Below, piece after piece: positions 1 through 8,651 of a stretch of DNA of 64,000 nt. Source of the stretch: an uncultured Desulfatitalea sp. Lineage in GTDB: Bacteria > Desulfobacterota > Desulfobacteria > Desulfobacterales > Desulfosarcinaceae. Position 1 is the stretch's first letter. Each line of letters begins with the position of its first letter. The notes beneath the pieces were generated by a model. The model was not told where the DNA came from. It searched no databases and saw only the letters and a program-made list of their open reading frames with translations. A program made the translations under genes and the position numbers. The stretch is taken from contig CALMNL010000004.1 in assembly GCA_937868765.1 (NCBI GenBank), forward strand, positions 756,749 through 820,748. Direction: 5' to 3'.

Positions 1-1
1 C

Positions 2-1636
2 AGCGAGACGGCGGCCATCGCCGACATCCACCTGGCGGTGCGGCCGGGCACCGACGCCCTGCTGATCAAGGCCATGATCGCCATCATCGTGGCCGAGGGG
101 TGGGAAAAGCATGCATATATTAAGGAACACGTGGCGGGCTGGGAGACCATCCGGCCCTGGTTCGAGAAGTTCGATGTCCGCGCGGCCCTTTCGGTGTGCG
201 CGTTGGAATACGACCAGGTTCACGACCTGTGCCGCCTGATGGCCACCCGGCGCTGGGCCTTCCACCCGGACCTGGGCATCTTCATGGGCCGGCGCACGAC
301 CCTCAACTCCTACCTGATGAACGTGCTGGGCGCGGTGTGCGGCATCTTCGGGGTGCGCGGCGGCAATATCATCCCGGGCATGGTGATGCCCATGGGTTCC
401 CACGCCGACGAGCGCAACCCCAAGACCTGGCGCACCGTGGCGACGAACCTGCCGCCGGCCGCGGCCGGTTCCTTTCCGCCCGGGGCCATGCCCGAGGAGA
501 TCCTCTCCGACCACCCCGAGCGGTTGCGCGCCGTGCTGGTGAGCGTGTGCAACCCCCTGCGCGCCTATCCCGACACCACGGCCTTCGAAAAGGCCTTCGG
601 CCGCCTGGACCTTCTGGTGGTCAACGACATCGTGATGAGCGAGACCGCGCGGCTGGCCCACTACGTGCTGCCCTGCCGCACCTTCTACGAGTCGTGGGAC
701 ACCACCTTCTTTCCCCTCACCTTTCCCGAAGTGTTCATGCAGTTGCGCCGGCCCCTCGTGCCGCCGCCCCCCGACTGCCTGGAGGCCTCCCAGATCTTCA
801 CCCGCCTGGCCGGCCGCCTGGGCCTGATCCCGCCCATTCCCGACGACCTGCGCACGGCCGCCGCCGGCGACCGCCTGGCCTTCGGCATGAAGCTGATGAC
901 CTGGGCCGCCGCCGAACCCAAAGCCCTCAAGGCCATGCCCTTCGTGCTGGGCGAAACCCTGGGCCGGGCCTGGGACAGCGCGGCCAAGGCGGGATTGTGG
1001 GGCATGCTCATGACCGCCCCGGCCGCCTTCCACGAAAACGCGGCCCGGGCCGGCTTCGCGCCGGGTCCGGACCTGGGGGACCGGGTCTTCCAGGCCCTGC
1101 TGGACACGCCCCAGGGGCTGTGGGTGGGCAAGGTCGATCCGGCCGAGAACCTCAAACTGCTGCGCACCCCTTCGGGCAAAATCGAGGTGCTGATTCCCGA
1201 ACTGGCCGAAGAGGCCAAAGCCCTGGATGCCGAAAGCGAGGCCGAAGCCCTGCGCCTGCCCGCGGCCTATCCCCTGATCCTCAACGCCGGCCGCCACACC
1301 CGTTACAACGCCAACACGTTGATGCGCAACCCGGCCTGGAACAAGGGCAAGCGGGCCTGCACGGTGGCCGTGCACGCCGACGACGCCCAGGCCCTGGGCC
1401 TGACCGACGGCCAGCGGGTCAAAGTCACGACCGAGGCGGGCAGCGAGGTGGGCGAGCTGGAAGTGAGCGCGGAGGTGCGGCCCGGCACGGTGCTGATCCC
1501 CCACGGCTTCGGTCTGCGCTACGGCGACGAGGTCGTATACGGCGTCAACGTCAACCGCCTGACCAAAAACACCCACCGCGACCCCATCGGCACGCCGCTG
1601 CACCGCTTCGTGCCCTGCCGGGTGGAAGCGGCCTGA
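2..1636 (+). CDS. Molybdopterin-dependent oxidoreductase, C-terminal part (5' truncated by window)
   Basis: The frame is already open at base 2, so the start lies outside the window and 544 residues are visible. They match the catalytic core and C-terminal domain of the molybdopterin/tungstopterin bis-guanine-dinucleotide oxidoreductase (DMSO reductase) superfamily. The stretch RPGTDALLIKAM is the conserved end of the first cofactor-binding region. GAVCGIFGVRGGN near residue 120 is typical of the family. The dinucleotide-binding beta-barrel near the end contains LILNAGRHTRYNANTLMRNP. The N-terminal Fe-S region is not visible, so the substrate cannot be assigned. It is followed 31 bp downstream by an Fe-S protein and then by FmdE and MoCF-domain genes, an arrangement suggesting a Mo- or W-enzyme with its own electron carrier and maturation factors. 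Family is secure; substrate unknown. Confidence 0.9.
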   Translation, partial: SETAAIADIHLAVRPGTDALLIKAMIAIIVAEGWEKHAYIKEHVAGWETIRPWFEKFDVRAALSVCALEYDQVHDLCRLMATRRWAFHPDLGIFMGRRTTLNSYLMNVLGAVCGIFGVRGGNIIPGMVMPMGSHADERNPKTWRTVATNLPPAAAGSFPPGAMPEEILSDHPERLRAVLVSVCNPLRAYPDTTAFEKAFGRLDLLVVNDIVMSETARLAHYVLPCRTFYESWDTTFFPLTFPEVFMQLRRPLVPPPPDCLEASQIFTRLAGRLGLIPPIPDDLRTAAAGDRLAFGMKLMTWAAAEPKALKAMPFVLGETLGRAWDSAAKAGLWGMLMTAPAAFHENAARAGFAPGPDLGDRVFQALLDTPQGLWVGKVDPAENLKLLRTPSGKIEVLIPELAEEAKALDAESEAEALRLPAAYPLILNAGRHTRYNANTLMRNPAWNKGKRACTVAVHADDAQALGLTDGQRVKVTTEAGSEVGELEVSAEVRPGTVLIPHGFGLRYGDEVVYGVNVNRLTKNTHRDPIGTPLHRFVPCRVEAA

Positions 1637-1667
1637 AGCACAAAATCATGAAAGGAGTCGTATTCCC

Positions 1668-2750
1668 ATGAGCCATCCGGTCTATCGTCAACTACTGGAA
1701 GTGATGAAAAAGCGCGGCGGCGATTTCTCGGGCATGGACATCCCCGAGTTTTTCGCCATGGTGGAGGTGATGTTCACCCCCACCGAAGCCGAGGTGAACA
1801 ACGCCATGCCCAAGGGGCCCTTTACCGCCGAGCAGTTGGCCCAGAGCATGGGGCGGGAGACGGCCCAGGTCCAGGCCCTGCTTGAGACCATGGCCGACAA
1901 GGGGCTCTGCATGGCCCTGCGCATGGGCGGCGCCACCTACTATCAGAGCGCGCGCTTCATGCCCGGCATCCTGGAGTTCCAGTTCATGCCCGGCCGCAGC
2001 GGCGAGCGTGAAAAGCAGCTCGCCAAGCTGATCTACGCCTACAAGAAGGCCTTCGATGCCAAGAGCAACGTCGGGGCGCCGGCCTACCCCCTCAACCGCG
2101 TGATCACCGTGGAGCGCACGGTGGCGGCCGGCAACCAGGTGCACACCTACGACCAGGTGCAAAGCTACATCGACCGCAACGACCAGATCGCCGTCACCAC
2201 CTGCTTCTGCCGCCACGCGGCCCTGCTGCGCGGCGAGGATATCCACGGCATGCCCAACGATGTCTGCATGCAGTTCGGCATGGCGGCCCAGTTCGCCGTC
2301 GAACGGCTCAACGGCCGCATGCTGACCAAGGACGAAGCGCGCGCCGTGCTCGAACGCTCCGAGCAGGCCGGCCTGATCCACATGAGCGTCAACATGACCG
2401 AGGGCATCGGCTTCATCTGCAACTGCGACCGCTGGCACTGCGTCACCGTCGTCCGCGCCCTGGCCAAGGAGAAACCGGCGCTCTACTTCAACTCCGGCTT
2501 CCAGCCGGTCTTCGATGCCGACAAGTGCACGGCCTGCGAAACCTGTCTGGAACGCTGCCCGGCCACGGCCCTGACCATGGGCGCCGAAGATGTTCCGGTG
2601 GTGGACCTGGACCGCTGCTTCGGCTGCGCCGTGTGCGCCACGGGCTGTCCCACCGAGGCCATCGCCATGATCAACCGGCCCGGTTTCCCGACGCCGCCCA
2701 AGGACAACAAGGCGCTCCGGGCCGCCCTGGCGGCCGGGGCCCAGGGGTAA
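1668..2750 (+). CDS. 4Fe-4S dicluster protein with N-terminal winged-helix-like domain
   Basis: A 360-residue cytoplasmic protein. Residues 1-100 look like a small helical, winged-helix-like module (FTAEQLAQSMGRETAQVQ). The centre has extra cysteine clusters (CFCRHAALLRG, CNCDRWHC). The C-terminus carries two classical ferredoxin motifs, CTACETCLERCP and CFGCAVCATGCP, each suited to one 4Fe-4S cluster. A GGAG ribosome site lies 9 bp before the ATG. Its position between a molybdopterin oxidoreductase and an FmdE gene suggests it carries electrons to or from that enzyme. Whether the N-terminal module binds DNA or only a partner protein cannot be told. The two ferredoxin clusters are seen directly; the role is inferred. 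Confidence 0.85.
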   Translation: MSHPVYRQLLEVMKKRGGDFSGMDIPEFFAMVEVMFTPTEAEVNNAMPKGPFTAEQLAQSMGRETAQVQALLETMADKGLCMALRMGGATYYQSARFMPGILEFQFMPGRSGEREKQLAKLIYAYKKAFDAKSNVGAPAYPLNRVITVERTVAAGNQVHTYDQVQSYIDRNDQIAVTTCFCRHAALLRGEDIHGMPNDVCMQFGMAAQFAVERLNGRMLTKDEARAVLERSEQAGLIHMSVNMTEGIGFICNCDRWHCVTVVRALAKEKPALYFNSGFQPVFDADKCTACETCLERCPATALTMGAEDVPVVDLDRCFGCAVCATGCPTEAIAMINRPGFPTPPKDNKALRAALAAGAQG

Positions 2751-2758
2751 ATACGTTC

Positions 2759-3427
2759 ATGCAACCCTTCCACGTCCTGCTGGCCGAATCGGCCGCGGCC
2801 CACGGGCACCTGTGCCCGGGCCAGGTGGTGGGCGTGCGCATGGCCCTGCTCGGCTGCCGGCTCATCGGCCTCGACGACCCGCGCCGGCCCGAGCAGGTCA
2901 AGAAATTGATCGTCTACGTGGAGATGGACCGCTGCACGGCCGACGCCGTGGCCCACGTCACCGGCGTGCGCCTGGGGCGACGCTCGCTCAAGTTCGCCGA
3001 CTACGGCATCATGGCCGCCACATTTCTACGCCTGGACACGGGGGCCGCCTTTCGGGTAATCTCCACCGAAGCGGCCCGGGATCTTTGCCAGCTCTACGCG
3101 CCGGGCCTGACCGAAAAAGCCGAGCGGCAAATCGCGGCTTACAAACGCATGCCCGACAGCGTGCTCTTCCAGGTGCAGCAAGTGCGGATTCTGCTCGACG
3201 CCCTCGACCTGCCCGGCCCCACGCGCAGCAAAGTGGCCTGTGTGCGCTGCGGTCAGATGGTGCGGGACGGCAAGCAGATCCGCTCTCCGGAAGGGCCGCT
3301 GTGCAAGCCCTGCGGCCAGGGCGCCTATTTTCACGATCCCCGGCCGGTGGCCTGGGAGAACATGAACTGGCGCCCGGAAGAAGAAAGCGAAGAAGAGCGA
3401 AGTAAAAGGAAGCCGCCACCATGCTGA
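2759..3427 (+). CDS. FmdE family protein with C-terminal zinc ribbon
   Basis: A 222-residue protein beginning at ATG 2759, 8 bp after the preceding stop. The frame is open further upstream, but the family's usual N-terminus (HGHLCPGQVVGVRMALLG) starts here. FmdE was named from the tungsten formylmethanofuran dehydrogenase operon of methanogens, and family members recur beside molybdo- and tungsto-enzymes. Residues near 40-110 keep the conserved MDRCTADAV segment. The C-terminus has a CxxC pair (CVRCGQ) and a second CxxC pair (CKPCGQ), which form a probable zinc ribbon. The stop overlaps the next start by 7 bp, indicating translational coupling. Its likely role is cofactor or metal delivery to the upstream enzyme, which is an inference from context. 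Confidence 0.88.
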   Translation: MQPFHVLLAESAAAHGHLCPGQVVGVRMALLGCRLIGLDDPRRPEQVKKLIVYVEMDRCTADAVAHVTGVRLGRRSLKFADYGIMAATFLRLDTGAAFRVISTEAARDLCQLYAPGLTEKAERQIAAYKRMPDSVLFQVQQVRILLDALDLPGPTRSKVACVRCGQMVRDGKQIRSPEGPLCKPCGQGAYFHDPRPVAWENMNWRPEEESEEERSKRKPPPC

Positions 3428-4452
3428 AAAAAATCCCCCTGGCTCAGGCCGTCGGCACCCGTCTGGCCCACGACATCACCGAGGTTCGTCCCGGCGAGTT
3501 CAAGGGGCCGGCCTTCCGCAAGGGCCACACGGTATGCGACGAAGATGTCTGCCACTTGCAGCGGTTGGGCAAGAACCAGCTCTACGTCATCGACCTCGCG
3601 CCCGACGAGATCCACGAAGACCAGGCCGCCGCGCTGCTGGCCGCGGCCATGGCCGGCGAGGGGGTGGTGTGGGAAGATGCGCCCCGGGAGGGGAAGATCG
3701 AATTGCGGGCCGGCCGGGACGGCCTGCTGCGGGTGGACACCGCCGCCCTGGCCGCCTTCAACCTCATCGACGAGGTGATGTGCGCCACCGTGCACAACCA
3801 CACCCGCGTGACCAAAGGCGAACTGGTGGCGGCCACCCGCGCCATCCCGCTCATCATGCCCCGGGCGGTCATCGAACGCGCCGCGGCCGTGGCCCGCCAG
3901 AACGGCCCCCTGCTCTCGGTGGCGCCGCTGCGAGCGGCCCGGGCCGGCATCGTGGTCACCGGCAACGAAGTCTATCACGGCCTGGTGGAAGATCGTTTCG
4001 TGCCCATCCTCGCGGAGAAGTTGTCCGCCTTGGGATCTTCGGTCTCGGCTGCCGTCTTCGTGCCCGACGATGCCCGGCGCATCGCCGCGGCCCTCAAAGA
4101 TCAACTGCGCCAGGGTTGCGATCTGCTGCTCACCACCGCCGGCATGAGCGTCGATCCCGACGACGTCACCCGCCAGGGCATCCGCCTGGCCGGGGCCACC
4201 GAGATGCACTACGGCGCTGCCGCGCTGCCGGGGGCCATGTTTCTAATGGCCTATATTGGAGAAATACCGCTGCTGGGCGTACCGGCCTGCGGTCTGCACC
4301 ACAAGGCCACGGCCCTGGATCTGATCCTGCCCCGGGTCCTGGCCGGCGAGCGCATCGGCAAGAAGGATCTCGCCTTTCTCGGCCACGGCGGCCTGTGCCG
4401 CCACTGCCCGTCCTGCACCTATCCGCACTGCGCCTTCGGCAAGGGGGCGTAG
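3421..4452 (+). CDS. Molybdopterin-binding (MoCF/MoaB-Mog-like) domain protein
   Basis: A 343-residue protein. The C-terminal half (about residues 170-325) is a MoCF-biosynthesis domain as in MogA and MoeA. It opens with AGIVVTGNEVYHG and contains LLTTAGMSVDPDDVT, matching the family's TGG/SxxxxDxT substrate loop. The N-terminal 150 residues resemble the short FdhD/MoeA-related extension seen in molybdopterin-binding proteins of sulfate reducers rather than full MoeA. The tail is cysteine-rich (CRHCPSCTYPHC) and may bind metal. It is coupled to fmdE by a 7-bp overlap and ends 3 bp before the convergent quinone oxidoreductase. Probable role: pterin cofactor handling for the oxidoreductase at the head of this operon. 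Confidence 0.85.
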   Translation: MLKKIPLAQAVGTRLAHDITEVRPGEFKGPAFRKGHTVCDEDVCHLQRLGKNQLYVIDLAPDEIHEDQAAALLAAAMAGEGVVWEDAPREGKIELRAGRDGLLRVDTAALAAFNLIDEVMCATVHNHTRVTKGELVAATRAIPLIMPRAVIERAAAVARQNGPLLSVAPLRAARAGIVVTGNEVYHGLVEDRFVPILAEKLSALGSSVSAAVFVPDDARRIAAALKDQLRQGCDLLLTTAGMSVDPDDVTRQGIRLAGATEMHYGAAALPGAMFLMAYIGEIPLLGVPACGLHHKATALDLILPRVLAGERIGKKDLAFLGHGGLCRHCPSCTYPHCAFGKGA

Positions 4453-4454
4453 CG

Positions 4455-5444
4455 CTACACCGTCACCACGATCTTGCCCACCTGCCCGCTGGCCTCCAGG
4501 TAGCGGTGGGCGTCGGCGATTTGGTCCAGGGGGAAGGTGCGGTCGATTCTGGGGACGAACGCACCCGACTGCAGCCCTTCGTAGACAAACTGCTTGGCCC
4601 GGGCCAGTTTGCCCGCATGGCCGGTGATCTCGAAAAGGGTGTACCCGCGCAGAGAGAGCCCCTTGGACAGCGCCTGGCCCAGGGGGAACGGCGTGGCTTC
4701 CATGGAGAGCAGCCCGTAGATGATCAGGGTGGCGCCCGGCGCGGCGGCCTGGGCCAGCTTCTCCACGAAGGGTCCGCCCACGGCGTCGAAGATCAGGCGC
4801 ACCCCCTTGCCGTCGGTGATCTCCTTGGTGCGCCGCCCCACGTTCTCCTGGTCGGTGACGATCACGTGGTCGGCGCCGGCTTGGCGCAGAATGTCCTTCT
4901 TGCTCTCGCCGCGGGTGGTGGCAACGGCCGTGGCGCCGAGGTGTTTGGCGATCTGGATGGCGGCCAGTCCCACGCTGCTGCTGGCGGCGGTGATAATCAC
5001 CGGTTCGCCCGGTCGCAGGCTGCCCAGTTCCACGAGGCCGCCGTAAGCGGTGAGATACGGCATCCAGATGGCGGCCGCCTGGGCCGACGACAGCTGCGCG
5101 GGATACCGGGCCACGGCCGCGGCCGGCACCACGGCGCTCTCGCCGTAGACGCCGTATTTGCCCTGGGAAAAGGCCGGAATGGTGCTCACCCGGTCGCCGA
5201 TCGCAAAGCCCTCGACGCCCGCCCCCACGGCATCCACCACGCCGGCCGCCTCGTAGCCCAGGCGGGAGGGAAGATGGGGCCGTTCCAGGTAGAGCCCCAG
5301 GCGGAACTGGGCCTCGGCGCGGTTGAGCCCCAGGGCCTCGACCTTGAGGCGCACCTCGCCCCGGCCGGGCCCGGCCGGGGGCAGCTCGTCCAATTGAAGT
5401 ACTTCCGGTCCTCCGGTCTTGTGAAATCGTACGATTCTGGGCAT
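4455..5444 (-). CDS. Zinc-independent quinone oxidoreductase / MDR-family dehydrogenase
   Basis: A 329-residue medium-chain dehydrogenase/reductase of the NADPH:quinone oxidoreductase type. The GroES-like N-terminal half contains LGYEAAGVVDAVGAGVEGF, and the Rossmann half contains ITAASSSVGLAAIQIAK, a variant of AxxGxVG. The structural and catalytic zinc cysteines of alcohol dehydrogenases are absent. The start is ATG 5444, preceded by a strong GGAGGAGGT site 6 bp away. The frame is open upstream without family similarity. It is the last gene of the - strand xsc-ackA cluster, 101 bp after ackA. Its substrate is not deducible; reduction of an activated double bond or a quinone is typical of the family. 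Confidence 0.88.
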   Translation of the reverse strand: MPRIVRFHKTGGPEVLQLDELPPAGPGRGEVRLKVEALGLNRAEAQFRLGLYLERPHLPSRLGYEAAGVVDAVGAGVEGFAIGDRVSTIPAFSQGKYGVYGESAVVPAAAVARYPAQLSSAQAAAIWMPYLTAYGGLVELGSLRPGEPVIITAASSSVGLAAIQIAKHLGATAVATTRGESKKDILRQAGADHVIVTDQENVGRRTKEITDGKGVRLIFDAVGGPFVEKLAQAAAPGATLIIYGLLSMEATPFPLGQALSKGLSLRGYTLFEITGHAGKLARAKQFVYEGLQSGAFVPRIDRTFPLDQIADAHRYLEASGQVGKIVVTV

Positions 5445-5545
5445 GGCGGCACCTCCTCCGGCATTTTGGCAGCGTCCGTCCAGGCATGCGATGGCAGTGG
5501 GTGGACGCCAACAATGCGGAGAAGCTAAGGGTGCGCCGCCCGATG

Positions 5546-6718
5546 TCAAACCAGAAGGCAGGCCTGGCGGGTGATCATGCGTTCTTCGTCGGTGGGGACC
5601 ACCAGCACCTTGATCTTGCTGTGGGCGGCGGAAATGAGACCGGCCTTGCCCACCGTGCGGGCGTTGGCCTCCGGGTCCAGAAAAAGCCCGCAATCCTCCA
5701 GCCCTCCCAGGGCCAGGGCGCGCACTTCGGGGCTGTTTTCGCCGACGCCGGCGGTGAAGGCGATGGCCTGGCAGCCGCCCAGGGCGAAGCAATAACCGCC
5801 GATATACTTGCGCAGGGTGTGGACATACATCTCGATGGCCAGGGCCGCGTTGTCATCCCCCTGGGCCCGGGCAGCCAGGATGGCACGCAGGTCCCGGCCG
5901 CGACCGCTGATGGCGGCCAGGCCGCTCCGGTTGTTGAGCAGGTCCACCATCTGGTCGAGGCTCAGCCCGGTGCGGCGGGCCATGTACGGCAGCACGGCCG
6001 GGTCCAGATACCCGGCGCGGGTGCCCATGATCAATCCCTCCAGGGGGGTGAACCCCATGGAGGTGTCCAGCACCCGGCCGCGATCGAAAGCCGTGATACT
6101 GGCGCCGTTGCCCAGGTGGGCGCTGATCAGCTTGAGCTTGTCCAGCGAGAGGCCCAGCATGTCGGCGGCCGCCTGGGTCACATATTGATGGGAGAGGCCG
6201 TGGAAGCCGAAACGCCGCACGCCGTGCTCCGTATACCACTCCCGCGGCACGGCATACAGGTAGGATTTGGCCGGCATGCCCAGGTAGAACGAAGTATCGA
6301 AGCAGGCCACCTGGCGCACCCCGGGCAGCAGCTCGCGGCAGGCGCGCACCACGGCCAGGGCCGGCGGCATGTGCAGGGGCGCCAGGTCCCGCAGCGTCTC
6401 CATCTGGGCGAGGCTCTGGTCGTCCACCACGGTGGCGCCGGCGAAAAGATGCCCGCCGTGCACCAGGCGATGCCCGACCAGGGAGAGATCCCCGGCGCCC
6501 AGGAGGTCGAGCAGCAATGCCAGGGCCTGGCGGTGATCGGCGCAGGCCAGCTCGCGGCTGGGCTTGCTCCCCTCGGGCCGGGCAAAAACCAGGCGGGCCG
6601 GCGCCTGCGGGTCGCCGATGCGTTCGACCAGGCCTCGGGCCAGCTCGCGTTCTCCGGGCATCTCGAGCAGCTTGATCTTGAGCGAGCTGCTGCCGCTGTT
6701 GCAGACGAGCACTTTCAT
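5546..6718 (-). CDS. ackA: Acetate kinase
   Basis: A 390-residue full-length acetate kinase of the ASKHA fold. Signature 1 is at the N-terminus (VLVCNSGSSSLKIKL). Other family motifs are GHRLVHGG, the catalytic stretch FDTSFYLGMP, FGFHGLSHQYV, the phosphate-loop sequence HLGNGASITAF, and FTAGVGENSPEVR. It converts acetyl phosphate and ADP to acetate and ATP in the cytoplasm. It lies directly downstream of xsc, whose product is acetyl phosphate, with only a 40-codon gene between. No pta gene is nearby, so this copy probably serves Xsc-derived acetyl phosphate rather than acetyl-CoA turnover. An AGGACAGG ribosome site precedes the start. Confidence 0.97.
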   Translation of the reverse strand: MKVLVCNSGSSSLKIKLLEMPGERELARGLVERIGDPQAPARLVFARPEGSKPSRELACADHRQALALLLDLLGAGDLSLVGHRLVHGGHLFAGATVVDDQSLAQMETLRDLAPLHMPPALAVVRACRELLPGVRQVACFDTSFYLGMPAKSYLYAVPREWYTEHGVRRFGFHGLSHQYVTQAAADMLGLSLDKLKLISAHLGNGASITAFDRGRVLDTSMGFTPLEGLIMGTRAGYLDPAVLPYMARRTGLSLDQMVDLLNNRSGLAAISGRGRDLRAILAARAQGDDNAALAIEMYVHTLRKYIGGYCFALGGCQAIAFTAGVGENSPEVRALALGGLEDCGLFLDPEANARTVGKAGLISAAHSKIKVLVVPTDEERMITRQACLLV

Positions 6719-6739
6719 GGGATTGCCTGTCCTATGGCA

Positions 6740-6862
6740 TCATGCGTTTCCCAGCATCACCACCAGCACCACCAGGGCGACTTTGGCGGCATCCGTGAGC
6801 ACTGGCGGTGCCGGGGTTGGCTTGGCTTTTTTGACGTCGCTTGCTTTCACCTTGTTTTCCAT
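6740..6862 (-). CDS. Small single-pass membrane protein (40 aa) between xsc and ackA
   Basis: A 41-codon reading frame occupies most of the 183-bp space between xsc and ackA. Its product is basic and proline-rich at the N-terminus (MENKVKASDVKKAKPTPAPP). It then has one hydrophobic segment, AAKVALVVLVVMLGNA, long enough for a membrane helix. A GGAA-type ribosome site is only weak. An in-frame ATG seven codons upstream (6883) is a possible alternative start. Spacing on both sides (39 and 21 bp) fits an operon gene. No family was recognised. It could anchor or modulate a neighbouring enzyme or transporter, or it could be spurious; the helix and operon position argue for a real gene. Confidence 0.5.
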   Translation of the reverse strand: MENKVKASDVKKAKPTPAPPVLTDAAKVALVVLVVMLGNA

Positions 6863-6901
6863 TCCGGTTCCATTTCCGTGCATTGGTTTTCAGCGCCGTT
6901 G

Positions 6902-8623
6902 CTACCCATTCAAGTGCTTGTACTTCTCCAGATACCGGGTCGGCTGCTTCAAGGCATCCCGCCGGAACGGTTCGGCCAGCACTTCCGCGCCGCCCTGGAT
7001 CAGGGCGTTGATGACGCAGGGGCGACCCGAGGCCACGGCGTCGCGCACCACATCGCCCACCTCGCGGTAGTCTTTCACCAGGTATCCTTTGGCGCCCATG
7101 TCTTCGGCCAGCCGGGCGTAATCGGGATTCTCGCGCAGGTTGGAACCGACGAAACGGTTGCCGTAGTAATCGATCTGGTTCTTCTTCTCGGCGCCCCACT
7201 CCAGGTTGTTGGCCACGACGGCGATCACCGGGATCTTCTCGCGCACGGCGGTCATCACTTCCTGGATGCCGCTGATGCCGTAGGCGCCGTCGCCCTGGAA
7301 GGCAAAAACCGGCTTGTCCGGCCGGCCGATCTTGGCTCCCATGGCCGCGCCGTAGGCAAAGCCGCAGTTGCCCCAGCTCAGGGCCGAGATGTGCTGGCGC
7401 ACGTCGGTGAACTTGAAGTAGGCGTTGCACATGGAGGAGTTGTTGCCGATGTCGGTGGCGATGATCGACCCGGCCGGGATGGCCTTGGCCAGCTCGGCCA
7501 GGAAGCGCCGGGGGTGCATCAGGGCGTTGGTGGAAGCAGACCACCGGGCCAGCTCATCCGCCCAAACCTTGTTATCCGCGGCGATCGTTTCGATGCGCGC
7601 GATATCCGGCGTCAGGCCCGGGCGCAGGGTCTTGAGCAGGGCCAGCAGCTCCACGCAGAACGCCTTGACGTCGCCGCACGAGGCCACGTCCGCCCGTTTG
7701 CTCAGGCCCAGCACGGCCACGTTCACATCCACCTGGATCAGCTTGGCCTGCTTGGGCCAGTACGCCATGTCGTACTGGGGCAGGGTGCCGAAGGGCCCCA
7801 GCCGGGAGCCGAGCGCCAGCACCACGTCCGCCTGGGCGATGGTGCGCATGGCCGCCTTGGAGCCGCAGTAGCCGATGGGGCCGACGGCCAGCGGGTGGCC
7901 CGACGGAAAGGTGTCGTTGTGCAGGTAGGAGTTGACCACCGGCGCCGTGAGGTATTCGGCCAGGGCTTTGACCTCGGCCAGGGCGTCGGCCTGGGAGACG
8001 CCGCCGCCGGAAAGGATCACCGGAAACTTGGCGCCGGCCAGCAGCGCCGCCGCCTGCGAAAGGGCCGCGCGGTCGCCGGCGCCCCGCCCGATGACCGGGG
8101 TGGGATAGATCTCGTCGGTGCACACCCCGTAGAAGTAATCCCGGGGAATATTGAGCTGGGTCGGGCCGTTGAAGTTCTTGGCCATGTAGAAAGCCCGGCG
8201 GGTCAGCTCGGCCATGCGCTCGGGCCGGTTGACCCGCACCTGGTAGACGGTCTGGCGTTCGAACATGGCCATCTGGTCCAGCTCCTGGAAGCCGCCGGTG
8301 CCGAGGCCCATGCTGCCGGTCTCGGGGGTGATGGCCACCACCGGCGAATGGGCCCAGTAAGCCGCGGTCATGGCCGAAACGAAGTTGGCCGCGCCCGGTC
8401 CGTTCTGGGCGATGCAGGCCTGGGGCCGGCCGGTGACGCGCGCCAGTCCGTCGGCGGCATGGCAGGCAGCCTGTTCATGGGCCACCGGCACGAAACGGAT
8501 GCCGGCCGCCGGGAAGAGATCCAGGGCATCCATGTAGGCGCTGCCCACGATACCGAAGACCGTGTCCACGCCTTCGGCCACCAGGGTTTCCACCAACGCT
8601 TCGGAAGGGGTCATTTTAATCAT
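6902..8623 (-). CDS. xsc: Sulfoacetaldehyde acetyltransferase
   Basis: A 573-residue thiamine-diphosphate enzyme. Its N-terminus (MIKMTPSEALVETLVAEGV, then FGIVGSAYMDALDLFPAAGI) follows known Xsc proteins closely. The catalytic glutamate sits in VAHEQAACHAADG. Substrate-side motifs such as AAYWAHSPVVAITPETG and GPTQLNIPRDYFYG are characteristic. The ThDP motif begins at FQGDGAYGISGIQE and ends with the NN pair of VANNLEWG. Xsc converts sulfoacetaldehyde and phosphate to acetyl phosphate and sulfite, the desulfonation step of taurine and isethionate degradation. An AAGGAG site lies 8 bp before the ATG; a second in-frame ATG follows three codons later. In a sulfite-respiring anaerobe the released sulfite would be an electron acceptor. 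Confidence 0.95.
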   Translation of the reverse strand: MIKMTPSEALVETLVAEGVDTVFGIVGSAYMDALDLFPAAGIRFVPVAHEQAACHAADGLARVTGRPQACIAQNGPGAANFVSAMTAAYWAHSPVVAITPETGSMGLGTGGFQELDQMAMFERQTVYQVRVNRPERMAELTRRAFYMAKNFNGPTQLNIPRDYFYGVCTDEIYPTPVIGRGAGDRAALSQAAALLAGAKFPVILSGGGVSQADALAEVKALAEYLTAPVVNSYLHNDTFPSGHPLAVGPIGYCGSKAAMRTIAQADVVLALGSRLGPFGTLPQYDMAYWPKQAKLIQVDVNVAVLGLSKRADVASCGDVKAFCVELLALLKTLRPGLTPDIARIETIAADNKVWADELARWSASTNALMHPRRFLAELAKAIPAGSIIATDIGNNSSMCNAYFKFTDVRQHISALSWGNCGFAYGAAMGAKIGRPDKPVFAFQGDGAYGISGIQEVMTAVREKIPVIAVVANNLEWGAEKKNQIDYYGNRFVGSNLRENPDYARLAEDMGAKGYLVKDYREVGDVVRDAVASGRPCVINALIQGGAEVLAEPFRRDALKQPTRYLEKYKHLNG

Positions 8624-8651
8624 GGCATTTACTCCTTGATGTTTTCGAATC

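Noticed and set aside
6902-8623. Oxalyl-CoA decarboxylase or acetolactate synthase identity for the ThDP enzyme
   Set aside because: N-terminal block, RDYFYG segment and acetate-kinase neighbour fit sulfoacetaldehyde acetyltransferase much better.
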